A stretch of DNA of 64,000 nucleotides from Microvirga flavescens (GTDB lineage Bacteria; Pseudomonadota; Alphaproteobacteria; Rhizobiales; Beijerinckiaceae). Shown in pieces: positions 17,001-25,440 of the stretch. The translations under genes were made by a program, and so were the position numbers. The stretch's first letter is position 1. Each line of letters starts with the position of its first letter. The stretch lies in NCBI RefSeq assembly GCF_003290125.1, contig NZ_QMKH01000005.1, positions 124,001 to 188,000 on the forward strand, written 5' to 3'. The notes under the pieces are model-generated. The model made no database searches. It was not told the origin of the DNA and was given only the letters and a program-made list of their open reading frames with translations.

Positions 17001-17528
17001 GTCTGCCGCGTGCTGGGTCATCATCTCTCATTGCAATCAACAGCCGGGCGCGGCTCGGTCTTCCGGCTCGACGTCCCCATCGTCGCCGCTCTTCCCGCCT
17101 CCGCCGCCGCGCCCGAACCGCCGAAAGCGCCTGTCACACAGCTTTCAGGCTTGCGGATTCTTGCCATCGACAACGAGCCTGCGATCCTCGAAGGCATGCG
17201 CCTTCTTCTCACCGGCTGGGGTTGCGAGGTCTGGACGGCTTCGGATCTCGAGGGCGCGCAAAAGATCATCAGGGATCACAAGGAGGGCCCGGAGGCCTTC
17301 ATCGCGGATTATCACCTCGACGAAGGCGACGGACTGGAAGCCATCAAGGCCCTGCGCTGGAAAACACAAGTCGACACGCCCGCCGTCCTCGTCACCGCCG
17401 ACCGGACACCTGCGGTGCGGGACGCCGCGGCGGAGATGAATGTCCATATTCTCAACAAGCCACTGAAGCCCGCAGCACTCCGCGCGCTCCTCACGCAGTG
17501 GCGTGCGACACGGGTCGCCGCCGAATAA
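14019..17528 (+). CDS. SSS transporter - STAC - PAS - histidine kinase - receiver hybrid (CrbS-like)
   Basis: 1169-aa membrane-bound hybrid sensor kinase. Residues 1-500 form a Na+/solute symporter (SLC5/PutP) domain with about 13 TM helices; about 520-650 is a STAC linker; about 650-770 a PAS domain (INYAKQGITVLDRDLRLLAW); a coiled coil (about 775-805) leads to the HisKA H-box ASHDILQPL with phospho-acceptor His814; HATPase motifs are LVSNAIKYTPEGR, DTGLGIP and GLGLGLSIVERV; a C-terminal receiver carries Asp1097 in IADYHLDEGDG. This is the layout of CrbS, which in Vibrio and Pseudomonas senses acetate-type nutrients and controls acs through the LuxR-type regulator CrbR. No cognate regulator adjoins; the candidate at 39091 is 21.5 kb away. 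Palindromic repeats flank both ends. Confidence 0.9.
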   Translation: MVASWAVILLALAYLCLLFSVAHWGDSYGRRIVRGRARSTIGALSLAVYCTSWTFFGSVGLASSSGLDFLTIYIGPILVIGLGHLLVARIVRVAKAQNISSIADFVAARYGKSERVAAIVSLIALIGSVPYIALQLKAVASSLDVFLTAASGTTSHTIPGFGDLALVVALVLAGFAVAFGTRHTDATEHQDGLVLAISLESVIKLIAFLVVGFYVTYIMFDGFDDIVAQITAKGLNPSMVDRTSGFGSYVTLILLSTCASILLPRQFHMTVVENRSIADLKRAAWLFPVYLLLINLFVIPIALAGMAVFPQGAIDRDMTVLALPLFDKAGSMALLAFLGGFSAATAMVIVDSVAIAIMISNHLVMPIVLRRRAFSDVDPGGFVLGVRRVSIVLVILLAYFYYRASGDAALASIGLLSFAAVAQIAPAFLGGLIWSRGTAMGACAGLIVGFLTWAYTLLLPSLVWDGVFWSDVVVTGPFGILALKPTALFGVDLPQLTHGVVWSLTLNILTYIGVSFWRQATPLERIQAKVFVGEPDVSTAPSFRLFRASVTVDELRATVARYLGDERATKSFAGFAHSRGQPLEGRAEADFHLLRYAEHLLASAIGTASSRLALSLLLRRRTVSTKDALKLLDDASAAIQQSRDLLQHAINYAKQGITVLDRDLRLLAWNQAFVDLYDLPPNLVRVGVGMDSIIRFNAQRGSYGPGSYDRHIASRIHSFLHDLEPVRLKLYPSEIVIEIRSNQLPDGGLVTTYTDVTETVAAEEESRRANETLEQRVKERTEELTRLNEALLSAKAEAEEANLSKTRFLAAASHDILQPLNAARLYATSLVERDKEAGDVALAENIDASLDAVEEILTALLDISRLDTGAMKPQWSSFRIDELFRQLQREFGPVAREKGLELTFVPSSLTVRSDRRLLRRILQNLVSNAIKYTPEGRVLVGGRRRGGRLILEVWDTGLGIPPSKQRIVFREFQRLDQGAKAARGLGLGLSIVERVCRVLGHHLSLQSTAGRGSVFRLDVPIVAALPASAAAPEPPKAPVTQLSGLRILAIDNEPAILEGMRLLLTGWGCEVWTASDLEGAQKIIRDHKEGPEAFIADYHLDEGDGLEAIKALRWKTQVDTPAVLVTADRTPAVRDAAAEMNVHILNKPLKPAALRALLTQWRATRVAAE

Positions 17529-17529
17529 A

Positions 17530-17574
17530 GCATGATCAGAACAAGTGGACACCGGTTGTTCGCCCGGATCATGC
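17530..17574. repeat. Palindromic intergenic repeat, copy 3 (inverted)
   Basis: The reverse complement of the element at 13874-13928, with outer arms GCATGATC / GATCATGC and core ACCGGTTGTTCG. It begins two bases after the sensor-kinase stop codon. Confidence 0.8.
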
Positions 17575-17591
17575 GCCAATAACAGAGACTG

Positions 17592-17628
17592 GAGTCTGAT
17601 TGTGTTTCAAAGAGACACGATCAGACTC
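17592..17628. terminator. Stem-loop between converging genes, probable terminator
   Basis: GAGTCTGATTGTGT / ACACGATCAGACTC pair over 14 bp with one G-U, around a 9-nt loop. There is no long T-run, but it lies between the converging sensor-kinase and isomerase genes. It may also be another interspersed palindromic element. Confidence 0.5.
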
Positions 17629-17655
17629 TAAGCTGCGGCCTCCTTTTTGACGGCA

Positions 17656-18279
17656 TCAGATGCTCGAGGAAAATGGCGCGCGGCCGCTCTTCAAGGCATC
17701 GTCGAGCAGGTCAAGACGATCCTGCCCCCAGAACACCTCTCCGTCGAGCACGTAGGACGGCGAGCCGAACACATCGTTCGCCACGGCGTTCTCGAGGTTC
17801 AGGGCGTAGATCGCTTCGGTCGCGCTTCCTGTCGCGACATCCATCAGCGATGCTGAATCAAGACCTGCTGCTTCCGCGAGCTCCGCAATGACGAGAGGAT
17901 TGGCGAGATCGCGATCCTCCTCCCAGATGCCGGCGAAGGCCCGGCGCAGGAACGGGTCGGGGTCCTTGCCGGCAGCTCCAATGGCGATCACGAAGCGATC
18001 CACGAGATTGACGTCGAACGGCCAGTATTTCGGCTTGGGGTTGAACGACAGGCCACGCTTGTCGCGCCAGCGTTGAAGCTCCACCATCCGGTAACGCTGG
18101 CGCACCGGATGGCGCTGGGCCAGCGGCAAGCCGCCGGTTTCCGAAAACACCCGGCCCAGAAAGACGGGCTTGTAGTTCACCTCGATCCCGTGCCGCCGCA
18201 CGATATCCATGAACGGCACATGGCCGATATAGGCCCAGGGGCTGACGAAGGAGAAGTAGTAGTCGATGGTGCGGGGCAT
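17656..18279 (-). CDS. 2-hydroxychromene-2-carboxylate isomerase family protein (DsbA fold)
   Basis: 207-aa thioredoxin-fold protein of the DsbA/HCCA-isomerase family. The N terminus TIDYYFSFVSPWAYIGHVPF has Ser-Pro-Trp where oxidoreductases carry CxxC, as in the GSH-dependent isomerases (kappa-class GST-like). The C-terminal VFGSPSYVLDGEVFWGQDRL is diagnostic, with the cis-Pro in GSPSYV. Classical members act in naphthalene degradation, but no such pathway is visible, so the substrate is unknown. Start ATG 18279; the open frame continues 20 codons upstream without family similarity. Convergent with the sensor kinase. Confidence 0.85.
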   Translation of the reverse strand: MPRTIDYYFSFVSPWAYIGHVPFMDIVRRHGIEVNYKPVFLGRVFSETGGLPLAQRHPVRQRYRMVELQRWRDKRGLSFNPKPKYWPFDVNLVDRFVIAIGAAGKDPDPFLRRAFAGIWEEDRDLANPLVIAELAEAAGLDSASLMDVATGSATEAIYALNLENAVANDVFGSPSYVLDGEVFWGQDRLDLLDDALKSGRAPFSSSI

Positions 18280-18335
18280 GGCGGCGCCGTTCGTTTTCTT
18301 GTCGGAACCACAGGCTACAATGTGCCACGAAACGA

Positions 18336-18884
18336 TCAAGTCGTCTTCTTCATCGCCTCCTCGGCGGCCAAAAACGCCGTGATTTCCGCCCCGGGCTGAG
18401 GCTGATGGGCCTGAATGCCCAGATCGGCAAACATGCGCTCGACAGAAACGAAGCTTTTGGCCTTGCGGTCATAAAGCCCCACGCGGACCAGGGCGGTGGC
18501 GGAGACGATAGGGCTTCCATCTTTTGCTACGGTGACGAGTCGATGCTCCATCATCACCCAGCTATCGGCCCAGCTCACGATGCGGGTTTCGAGTGTGAAG
18601 GGTTGGAAGAGCTTCAACTCCCGCCGGAACCTGATCTGTCCCGCGCTGACGACGGGCACCCACCCGTGTTTCAGAATTTTCCGCCACAGCCCGGAGCGGA
18701 TCATGATGTCCGCGCGTCCGAGATCCATAAGGGTCCAGTAACGCCCGTTGTTCATGTGGAGCGACGTGTCGAGATCGTGCGGCCATACGCGGAAGCCGAG
18801 CCGCGACACATCGCTCACTGGATCGAGCCTTGGCCTGAAAAGCGATGCAATGAAAAGATGAAGAACGCGCAGCCAGAGATTCAT
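18336..18884 (-). CDS. 4HBT-fold acyl-CoA thioesterase (THEM6-like)
   Basis: 182-aa hot-dog-fold thioesterase. FRVWPHDLDTSLHMNNGRYW (about 32-51) is the conserved region carrying the catalytic-type Asp and the HMNNGRY motif, followed by DLGRADIMIRSGLWRK. A hydrophobic N terminus (LWRVLHLFIASLFRPRL is approximately the first 20 residues) may be a membrane anchor. It likely hydrolyses acyl-CoA or acyl-ACP; placement downstream of beta-oxidation genes on the same strand is consistent. A terminator (18923-18949) separates it from fadJ, so it is probably transcribed from its own promoter. Confidence 0.78.
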   Translation of the reverse strand: MNLWLRVLHLFIASLFRPRLDPVSDVSRLGFRVWPHDLDTSLHMNNGRYWTLMDLGRADIMIRSGLWRKILKHGWVPVVSAGQIRFRRELKLFQPFTLETRIVSWADSWVMMEHRLVTVAKDGSPIVSATALVRVGLYDRKAKSFVSVERMFADLGIQAHQPQPGAEITAFLAAEEAMKKTT

Positions 18885-18922
18885 GTCACTTCCACAGCGC
18901 AGCCTTGCGCGCTGCCTTATGG

Positions 18923-18949
18923 AAAACCCGGAGGAGAACTCCGGGTTTT
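18923..18949. terminator. Intrinsic terminator after the beta-oxidation operon
   Basis: AAAACCCGGAG / CTCCGGGTTTT is a perfect 11-bp stem with a 5-nt loop, 17 bp past the hydratase/dehydrogenase stop. It gives a T-run in either direction. Confidence 0.85.
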
Positions 18950-18965
18950 CATCATTGTCGAATGT

Positions 18966-21173
18966 TCACGCCGCCTTCCGGGCCTCAGCACGTCCGTAAA
19001 ACGTGCCACCGCTTGCGGCCATGTCGATGAGGATCTTCGGCGGGGCGAAGCGGTCGCCATGCTTGGCCTGCAACGACTTGCACAGCTCGACGAAAACCTT
19101 CGCGCCCATGAAGTCGATGTAGGACAGAGCGCCGCCCGTGAACGGCGCGAAGCCGAACCCGAGGATGGAGCCGACATCCGCCTCGCGCGGATCGGTGATG
19201 ACCCCTTCCTCCACCGTGCGCGCGGCTTCCAATGCCTGCGTCACGAGAAGGCGTGCTTTAAGCTCCTGCATGTCGATGGTCTCCGCATCGAGGTGTTTCG
19301 GCTGCAAGTCCATCAAGCTCGGCCAAAGATGCTTCGGCCCGCTCTCGGGGTAATCGTAGAAGCCTTTCCGGTTCTTGCGACCGAGACGGCCTTCCTGCTC
19401 CACGAGGCGCGTCAACAGCGCCTCCTGCTGCGGGATGATCGCGGCTTCGCCCAGTTGCGCCTTAGTGGCCTTGAGGATCTTCAGGCCGAGATCGACGCCG
19501 ACCTCGTCGTTGAGGGAGAGCGGGCCGACGGGCATGCCCGCCTGCTTGCCCGCGTTCTCGATCATCGCCGGCGGCACGCCCTCCGTGAGCATCAGATGAC
19601 CTTCGAGGATATAGGCCAGAACGCAGCGATTGGCGAAGAACCCGCGCGAGTCGTTGACGACGATGGGCGTCTTCTTGATGAGGCGCACATAATCGAGCGC
19701 GGCGGCGAGCGCCTTGTCGCCCGTCTTCTTGCCGAGAATGACCTCCACCAGCATCATCTTCTCCACGGGTGAGAAGAAGTGAATGCCGATGAATTCATCA
19801 GGACGCTTCGAGGATTGCGCGAGGCCAGAGATCGGTAGCGTCGATGTATTGGACGCGAAGATGCAATCGGGCCTGATCGCGGCCTCCACCTTCGCAATCA
19901 CCTCGGCCTTGACCTTGGGATCCTCGAACACGGCCTCGATGACGAGATCGCAATCGCTCAAGTCATTATAATCCGCACTCGCCTTGATGCGCGCGAGAAG
20001 CGCATCGCGATCCGCCGTCTTGGCGCGGCCCTTCATGATCTGGTCCGTCATGAGCTTGTGCGAATGCGCCTTGCCTTTCTCGGCGGCTTCCACATCGCGA
20101 TCGATCAGCACGACATCGAGCCCAGCATTGGCGGTGACATAAGCAACGCTCGCGCCCATGAAGCCCGCGCCGACGACGCCGATCTTCTTGAGATTCGTCG
20201 GCGGCGCGTCCTTCGGACGGCGCGCGCCCTTGTTCAGCTCCTGCATGGAAACGAACAACGTGCGGATCATCGCCGCCGCTTCCTTGGAGCGCAGGATCTT
20301 GGCGAACCAGCGTGATTCCACCTTCAACGCCTGGTCCATCGGTAATTGCAGCCCCTGATAGACCGCCTCGAGAATGGCATAGGCCGCCGGGTAGTTGCCT
20401 TGCGTCTCACGGCGATAGATGGCGTTCGCCGCAGGCCAGATCTGCATGCCCGCCGCCGAATATACCTTGTTGGAGGGTAGCTTGAAATTCTTGTTGTCCC
20501 ACGCCGCTTCCGCCGAGCCGCCGCCCTTGATCCACTCCTTGGCGATGGCGACGATCTCGTTACGCGGCGCAACCGCGTGCGCAAGGCCCATATTGCGGGC
20601 CATGAGCGAGCGAAGCTGCTCGCCCTTGAACAGCATCTGCAGGGCATCGCCCGTTTGCATCAGACGCGCCACGCGCTGCGTGCCGCCCGCACCGGGGAAA
20701 AGGCCGACCTTGATCTCGGGCAAGCCGACGCGGGTTGAATCCGCATCCGAGAGAACGCGGAAATGGCACGAGAGCGCCAGTTCGAACGCGCCTCCGAGAC
20801 ACACGCCGTTCACGGCGGCGGCAAACGGCTTGCCGCAGGTTTCCAGACGGCGATAGAGCAGCGAGAGCTTGCGCGATTCCTCGAAGAAGAAGCTCATCGC
20901 CTCCTCCTCGCCCTTCTCCTTGGCGAGCTTGGCATATTGCGCGCCGAGCCCTTGCAGCATGTTGAGATCCGCACCGCCCGAGAAGGTCTCCTTGCCGGAC
21001 GTGATGACGCAGCCCTTGATCGCGGCATCGCCCGCGACCTTCTCGACGATCTGCGACAGCTCCTCCATCACCTCGGGCGTGATGACGTTCATGGAACGAT
21101 CCGGCATATCCCAAGTCGCGAGCGCGATGCCGTCAGCATCGACCTCGAAACGGAAATTGGTGAATGTCGTCAT
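18966..21173 (-). CDS. fadJ: Bifunctional enoyl-CoA hydratase / 3-hydroxyacyl-CoA dehydrogenase (FadB/FadJ-like)
   Basis: 735-aa multifunctional beta-oxidation enzyme. N-terminal crotonase domain (about 1-200) with [15 protein letters not shown] and [15 protein letters not shown], forming the oxyanion hole; a linker (about 200-325); then a 3-hydroxyacyl-CoA dehydrogenase NAD-binding domain starting [19 protein letters not shown] with [13 protein letters not shown] and [17 protein letters not shown]; two C-terminal HAD domains end with a [17 protein letters not shown] motif. It hydrates enoyl-CoA and oxidises the L-3-hydroxyacyl-CoA. ATG 21173 follows the purine-rich GGGAGGACATC. Lies 20 bp after the thiolase gene, forming a fadAB-type pair. 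Use of the symbol fadJ rather than fadB is conventional. Confidence 0.92.
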   Translation of the reverse strand: MTTFTNFRFEVDADGIALATWDMPDRSMNVITPEVMEELSQIVEKVAGDAAIKGCVITSGKETFSGGADLNMLQGLGAQYAKLAKEKGEEEAMSFFFEESRKLSLLYRRLETCGKPFAAAVNGVCLGGAFELALSCHFRVLSDADSTRVGLPEIKVGLFPGAGGTQRVARLMQTGDALQMLFKGEQLRSLMARNMGLAHAVAPRNEIVAIAKEWIKGGGSAEAAWDNKNFKLPSNKVYSAAGMQIWPAANAIYRRETQGNYPAAYAILEAVYQGLQLPMDQALKVESRWFAKILRSKEAAAMIRTLFVSMQELNKGARRPKDAPPTNLKKIGVVGAGFMGASVAYVTANAGLDVVLIDRDVEAAEKGKAHSHKLMTDQIMKGRAKTADRDALLARIKASADYNDLSDCDLVIEAVFEDPKVKAEVIAKVEAAIRPDCIFASNTSTLPISGLAQSSKRPDEFIGIHFFSPVEKMMLVEVILGKKTGDKALAAALDYVRLIKKTPIVVNDSRGFFANRCVLAYILEGHLMLTEGVPPAMIENAGKQAGMPVGPLSLNDEVGVDLGLKILKATKAQLGEAAIIPQQEALLTRLVEQEGRLGRKNRKGFYDYPESGPKHLWPSLMDLQPKHLDAETIDMQELKARLLVTQALEAARTVEEGVITDPREADVGSILGFGFAPFTGGALSYIDFMGAKVFVELCKSLQAKHGDRFAPPKILIDMAASGGTFYGRAEARKAA

Positions 21174-21193
21174 GATGTCCTCCCGTTCCGCTC

Positions 21194-22402
21194 TCAAACA
21201 CGCTCGATAATCGCCGCCGTGCCCATGCCCGCGGCAACGCACAGGGTAATCAAGGCCGTCCGCTTGCCCGTGCGCTCCAGTTCATCGAGCGCGGTTCCCA
21301 GAAGCATGCCGCCGGTGGCTCCGAGCGGGTGGCCCATCGCAATGGCGCCGCCATTCACGTTGACCTTCGCGGGGTCGAGTTCCAGCGCCTGCAGATAGCG
21401 CAACACGACGGCGGAGAAGGCCTCGTTGATCTCGAAGAGATCAATGTCCTTCGTCGTCATGCCGGCTTTCTTCAAAACGAGTTGCGACACTTCCACGGGA
21501 CCCGTCAGCATGAGGGCGAGATCGGAACCGAGCGATGCGAAAGCCTTGAGGCGCGCGCGCGGCTTCAGCCCCGCCTTCGCGCCGCCTTCCTTGGAGCCGA
21601 CGAGCACAGCGGAAGCACCATCGACGATGCCGGATGAATTGCCCGCGTGATGCACATGATTAACGGCCTCGACATCCGGATGCGCGTATGTCGCCACAGC
21701 ATCGAAGCCACCCATCTCGCCCATCTGCGTGAAGGACGCTTTCAGTTGGCCGAGGGACTGCATGTCGGTGGAGGGGCGCATATGCTCGTCCCTGGCAAGC
21801 AGGGTCAGCCCGTTGATGTCCTTCACCGGAACAATCGACTTCTTGAACCTTCCCTCGTCCCAGGCCTTCGCCGCGCGCTTTTGCGACTCGACCGCATAGG
21901 CGTCCACATCGTCGCGGGAGAAGCCATACTTCGTGGCAATCAGATCCGCCGAGATACCTTGTGGCAGGAAGTAACTGGCAATCGCGATGCCGGGATCGAC
22001 CGGCCATGCGCCACCCGATGCGCCCATGCCGACGCGGCTCATGGATTCGACGCCGCCGCCGATGGCAAGGTCCTTCATGCCCGCCATCACCTGCGATGCG
22101 GCAAGAGCCACGGCATCGAGACCGGAGGCGCAGAAGCGGTTGATCTGCACGCCCGGAACTTCCTTGCCGAAGCCTGCCTTCAGCACCGCCGCGCGCGCAA
22201 TGTCGCCGCCCGCCTCGCCAACAGGATCGACGTTGCCGAGAACCACATCCTCGACAAGCTTCGGATCGAGATGGTTGCGTTCGCGGATCGCGTCGAGCGT
22301 CGTCACGGCAAGATCGACGGTGGGCACTTCGTGCAGCGAGCCATCCGGCTTGCCGCGCCCGCGCGGCGTGCGCACGGCATCATAAATAAAGGCATCGACC
22401 AT
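21194..22402 (-). CDS. Acetyl-CoA C-acyltransferase (thiolase, FadA-like)
   Basis: 402-aa thiolase completing beta-oxidation by cleaving 3-ketoacyl-CoA with CoA. Nucleophilic Cys91 lies in [16 protein letters not shown], the catalytic His in [15 protein letters not shown] and the second Cys in [13 protein letters not shown]. Full family length. Co-oriented and 20 bp before the hydratase/dehydrogenase gene, so the two products probably form the usual complex. A 123-bp spacer with two hairpin repeats separates it from the upstream acyl-CoA dehydrogenase. Confidence 0.93.
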   Translation of the reverse strand: MVDAFIYDAVRTPRGRGKPDGSLHEVPTVDLAVTTLDAIRERNHLDPKLVEDVVLGNVDPVGEAGGDIARAAVLKAGFGKEVPGVQINRFCASGLDAVALAASQVMAGMKDLAIGGGVESMSRVGMGASGGAWPVDPGIAIASYFLPQGISADLIATKYGFSRDDVDAYAVESQKRAAKAWDEGRFKKSIVPVKDINGLTLLARDEHMRPSTDMQSLGQLKASFTQMGEMGGFDAVATYAHPDVEAVNHVHHAGNSSGIVDGASAVLVGSKEGGAKAGLKPRARLKAFASLGSDLALMLTGPVEVSQLVLKKAGMTTKDIDLFEINEAFSAVVLRYLQALELDPAKVNVNGGAIAMGHPLGATGGMLLGTALDELERTGKRTALITLCVAAGMGTAAIIERV

Positions 22403-22425
22403 AGGGGCCTCCCGGTCATGTTGTC

Positions 22426-22513
22426 ATTCCGGACGCGAAACGCGACCCGGAATCGTTATCAGAATTCGGCGTATGCTCGTCGTGCGATCCCGGCTCTTCG
22501 CTCCAGCCGGGAT
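22426..22513. repeat. Pair of hairpin repeats between acyl-CoA dehydrogenase and thiolase genes
   Basis: ATTCCGG / CCGGAAT (22426-22453) and ATCCCGGCT / AGCCGGGAT (22487-22513) form two hairpins in the spacer. They look like BIME/REP-type elements within a polycistronic message, where they might stabilise or attenuate the transcript. Confidence 0.65.
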
Positions 22514-22525
22514 GATACCTGTCAA

Positions 22526-24319
22526 TCAGAAAGCGTCCACCGGCAGCGCCATCGTCGATTGCGAGCCCGACGAAATGCGCGCGAGGCGCGTTGCGGTCTC
22601 GGGCATGAGGCGATCCATGTAGAAACGGCCCGTCAGCAACTTCGCGTCCATCTTTTCGGCAGCGCCATTGCCTTGCGCCTTCTTCGCCTGCGCGGCCTTC
22701 ACCATCAGGCCCCACATGTAACCCATGACCACCGTCCCGAAGAGATGCATGTAATCGGTCGCGCCCGCGCCCGCATTATCGGGATTGGCCATCGCGTTCT
22801 GCATGAACCACATGGTGGCCTGCTGCAGATCGGCAAGCCCCTTCTGCAACGGCCCGACGAAGGCCTTGAGTTCTTCATCACCGGCATTCTCCTGACAGAA
22901 TGCACCGACCTCGTTGAAGAAGGCCATGACGGCGCGCCCGCCGTCCTTGGCGAGCTTTCGCCCGACAAGGTCCATCGCCTGAATGCCGTTCGCACCCTCA
23001 TAGATCATGGTGATGCGGGCATCGCGCACGAACTGCGACATGCCCCATTCTTCGATGTAGCCGTGACCGCCGAACATCTGCTGCGCCTTGACAGCGTTGT
23101 CGAAGCCGAGATCGGTCAGAACGCCCTTCACCACAGGGGTCAAAAGGCCCATGTGATCGTCCGCGGCTTGGCGCTCCGCAGGATCGGACGAACGATGCGC
23201 GATGTCGCTCTTGAGCGCCGTCCAGAGCACAAGTGCGCGCGCAGCCTCGTTGATTGCTTTGATCGACAGAAGCGTGCGGCGCACATCGGGGTGGACGATG
23301 ATAGGATCGGCGGGCTTGTCCGGGAATTTCGGCCCGGTCAGCGCGCGCCCCTGAAGACGGTCCTTCGCATAAGACACGGCGTTCTGATAGGCGACCTCGG
23401 ACTGCGCCAAACCCTGAACGCCGACGGCGAGACGCGCCTCGTTCATCATCACGAACATGGCGTTGAGGCCGCGGTTGGCCTCTCCGAGCAGCCAACCCTT
23501 CGCGCCGTCGTAGTTCATCACGCAGGTGGCATTGCCGTGAATGCCCATCTTGTGTTCGAGCGAGCCGCAGGAGACCCCGTTGCCGGCACCGGGCGTACCA
23601 TCCTCCTTCACAATGAATTTCGGCACGATGAAGAGCGAGATACCCTTGGTGCCCGCGGGCGCGCCTTCGATGCGCGCGAGCACCAGATGCACAATGTTTT
23701 CCGCCATGTCGTGCTCGCCGGCGGAAATGAAGATCTTGGTGCCGGTGATGGCATAGGAGCCATCGCCATTGGGCACGGCCTTGGTTTTAAGGAGGCCCAG
23801 ATCCGTGCCGCAATGCGGCTCGGTAAGATTCATGGTGCCGGTCCAGACTCCCTCCACCATCTTCGGCACGTACAGATGTTTCTGTTCCGCCGTGCCGTGC
23901 ACGAGCAGCGCCGCGATGGCGCCCTGCGTCAGCCCCGGATACATCCCGAGCGCCAGGTTGGAGGAGGAGACGAACTCCTGCATGACGATGCTGAGCAAGG
24001 TGGGCAGCCCCTGGCCGCCGAACTCCTCGGGGACGGACAGTCCCATCCAGCCGCCCTGCGCGTAGGCCTCGTAGGCTTCCTTGAAGCCCTTAGGCGTCGT
24101 CACGGAGCCGTCCGCGTTGCGGGTGCAGCCTTCCTGATCGCCACTCAGGTTCAAGGGAGCGAAGATCTCCTCGCAGAGCTTTGCGCCCTCGCCCAGAATG
24201 GCCTCCACCGTGTCGGGCGTCGCATCGGCAAATCCCGGCAGGTTGTTGTGGCGGGCGATGGGAAAGACATCACCCAAGAGGAACAGGACGTCTTCGACGG
24301 GGGCCTTGTAGACCGGCAT
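22526..24319 (-). CDS. Acyl-CoA dehydrogenase (FadE/DmdC-like)
   Basis: 597-aa FAD-dependent acyl-CoA dehydrogenase, first step of beta-oxidation. Visible: an N-terminal helical extension (MPVYKAPVEDVLFLLGDVF), GLSVPEEFGGQGLPTLLSIV, the FAD-contact segments ITGTKIFISAGEHDMAENIV and QMFGGHGYIEEWGMSQFVRD, and the active-site region ITMIYEGANGIQAMDL. The extra N- and C-terminal parts and length place it with the long (about 600 aa) acyl-CoA dehydrogenases related to DmdC. ATG 24319 has a strong GGGAGGAG upstream. It heads the set with thiolase and FadJ on the minus strand, downstream of a MerR regulator. Confidence 0.92.
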   Translation of the reverse strand: MPVYKAPVEDVLFLLGDVFPIARHNNLPGFADATPDTVEAILGEGAKLCEEIFAPLNLSGDQEGCTRNADGSVTTPKGFKEAYEAYAQGGWMGLSVPEEFGGQGLPTLLSIVMQEFVSSSNLALGMYPGLTQGAIAALLVHGTAEQKHLYVPKMVEGVWTGTMNLTEPHCGTDLGLLKTKAVPNGDGSYAITGTKIFISAGEHDMAENIVHLVLARIEGAPAGTKGISLFIVPKFIVKEDGTPGAGNGVSCGSLEHKMGIHGNATCVMNYDGAKGWLLGEANRGLNAMFVMMNEARLAVGVQGLAQSEVAYQNAVSYAKDRLQGRALTGPKFPDKPADPIIVHPDVRRTLLSIKAINEAARALVLWTALKSDIAHRSSDPAERQAADDHMGLLTPVVKGVLTDLGFDNAVKAQQMFGGHGYIEEWGMSQFVRDARITMIYEGANGIQAMDLVGRKLAKDGGRAVMAFFNEVGAFCQENAGDEELKAFVGPLQKGLADLQQATMWFMQNAMANPDNAGAGATDYMHLFGTVVMGYMWGLMVKAAQAKKAQGNGAAEKMDAKLLTGRFYMDRLMPETATRLARISSGSQSTMALPVDAF

Positions 24320-24590
24320 AGGGGCTCCTCCCAGATCACGGGTGCGGCCGTCATTCTTCAAGAGAACGATCTTGAAGCGGACTTCTCGCCGCAGATAGTT
24401 CACATATAAACCATCTAGTCGACCAAGAAAAGAGGTCCCGCCCTGACGAAGGGTTACATGGCGCAGATTCTACGGAAGGCGAACGCCCTGACAGCGCAAC
24501 CGGCGGGCATCGGACCCTGAATTGGGAGCCGCGTTTCCTGCTGGTTCAAAGAAAAACGGGCATCGGGCGGTCCCGCAAGGCATGAAAAAA

Positions 24591-24615
24591 GGTGGCGCCA
24601 GAGACTGACGCCACC
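24591..24615 (-). terminator. Intrinsic terminator after the MerR gene
   Basis: GGTGGCG / CGCCACC stem; on the minus strand it is followed by TTTTTTC. A smaller hairpin (AGGCGC / GCGCCT, 24641-24658) precedes it. Transcription from the MerR gene should therefore stop before the acyl-CoA dehydrogenase, which needs its own promoter in about 24320-24590. Confidence 0.8.
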
Positions 24616-24663
24616 TCAATATTTACTTACGCATGAAAACAGGCGCCCCCCAGCGCCTGTCTC

Positions 24664-25086
24664 TTACGCCGCTGCGACGAAGCTCGCGCGACGGGCCTTG
24701 AGCTCAGCCAGGGCCTGTTCGATCTCGACCTTCTGCTGCTCGAGATGCTCGATCTGGTCTTCGATCTGGTCCAGCGAGAGCTTGAGATTAGCCGCCGCAG
24801 CGCCACCCTCCAGGCGTTCCTCCGCCAGCATGGCGCGGATCTCGGTCAGGGTGAAGCCGAGTTGTTTGCCCTTCAGGATCACGGCCAGACGGTCTCGATC
24901 GCGCGCGTCGTAGATACGGGCAAGGCCCTCACGACGCGGCGAAAGGAGGCCGCGATCTTCGTAGAAACGCAATGTACGAAGCGTCACTCCAAATTCGCGA
25001 GCGAGATCGCCAATCGTAAAAGAATTCGTCGCTTCAGGCAGTTTGATGCCCGAATTTGTCACTTGATCAAGCTTATAGGTGGTCAT
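24664..25086 (-). CDS. MerR-family transcriptional regulator (LiuR-like)
   Basis: 140-aa MerR regulator: winged HTH at about 22-90 (FTIGDLAREFGVTLRTLRFY, RLAVILKGKQLGFTLTEI) and a C-terminal coiled coil (about 98-135, QIEDQIEHLEQQKVEIEQAL). I see no cysteine in the effector region, so it is not a classical metal or oxidant sensor. Short MerR proteins next to acyl-CoA dehydrogenase and thiolase genes are often LiuR-type regulators of fatty-acid or branched-chain amino-acid breakdown. That role is inferred from the downstream beta-oxidation genes. Confidence 0.83.
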   Translation of the reverse strand: MTTYKLDQVTNSGIKLPEATNSFTIGDLAREFGVTLRTLRFYEDRGLLSPRREGLARIYDARDRDRLAVILKGKQLGFTLTEIRAMLAEERLEGGAAAANLKLSLDQIEDQIEHLEQQKVEIEQALAELKARRASFVAAA

Positions 25087-25440
25087 GTTGCCCCACGTTA
25101 TTGTTCGAGGCCGCCGTCCCTCCAGATCAGGGGCCCAAAGTAATGCAATGCTAGAACATTCACTTTACTAATCCAAGTGCGAAAAGGCACAGACCTCACG
25201 CAGAGGTAGAAATAATGACAAAATTTGTGGGAGACCGACTTTCAACCGCCCCCCTAACCCAGGGGCATGCTCCTAACCTCCTCTGCTTAACGGCTTTTTT
25301 ACCATGTTCGCCGGACGGTAAGGCGTCGGCAGAGGTCTGACGAAGCGGACTGATTCGCCTCGTCGGACCAGCGGGCCGTCCCGGAAGGGCTTTTTCTTCG
25401 GCCCGGCCGGTGTTCTCCAAGTACCGAGTCGGCAGGCGCC
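25087..25440. promoter_or_regulatory. Divergent intergenic region between the MerR gene and podJ-like gene
   Basis: About 350 bp without a supported gene. The MerR-proximal half is AT-richer (around 25140-25230) and probably holds both promoters. A Pro/Arg-coding-like GC-rich stretch precedes the PodJ start. I find no clear operator, riboswitch or terminator. Confidence 0.5.

Noticed and set aside
13815..17574. Insertion sequence or composite transposon around the sensor kinase
   Set aside because: No transposase and no target-site duplication visible; the repeats are short palindromic elements of a type widespread in such genomes.
21647..24409. Long plus-strand open frame (about 920 codons) opposite thiolase and acyl-CoA dehydrogenase
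   Set aside because: It spans two well-identified minus-strand enzymes and an intergenic repeat, with no family features; shadow frame.
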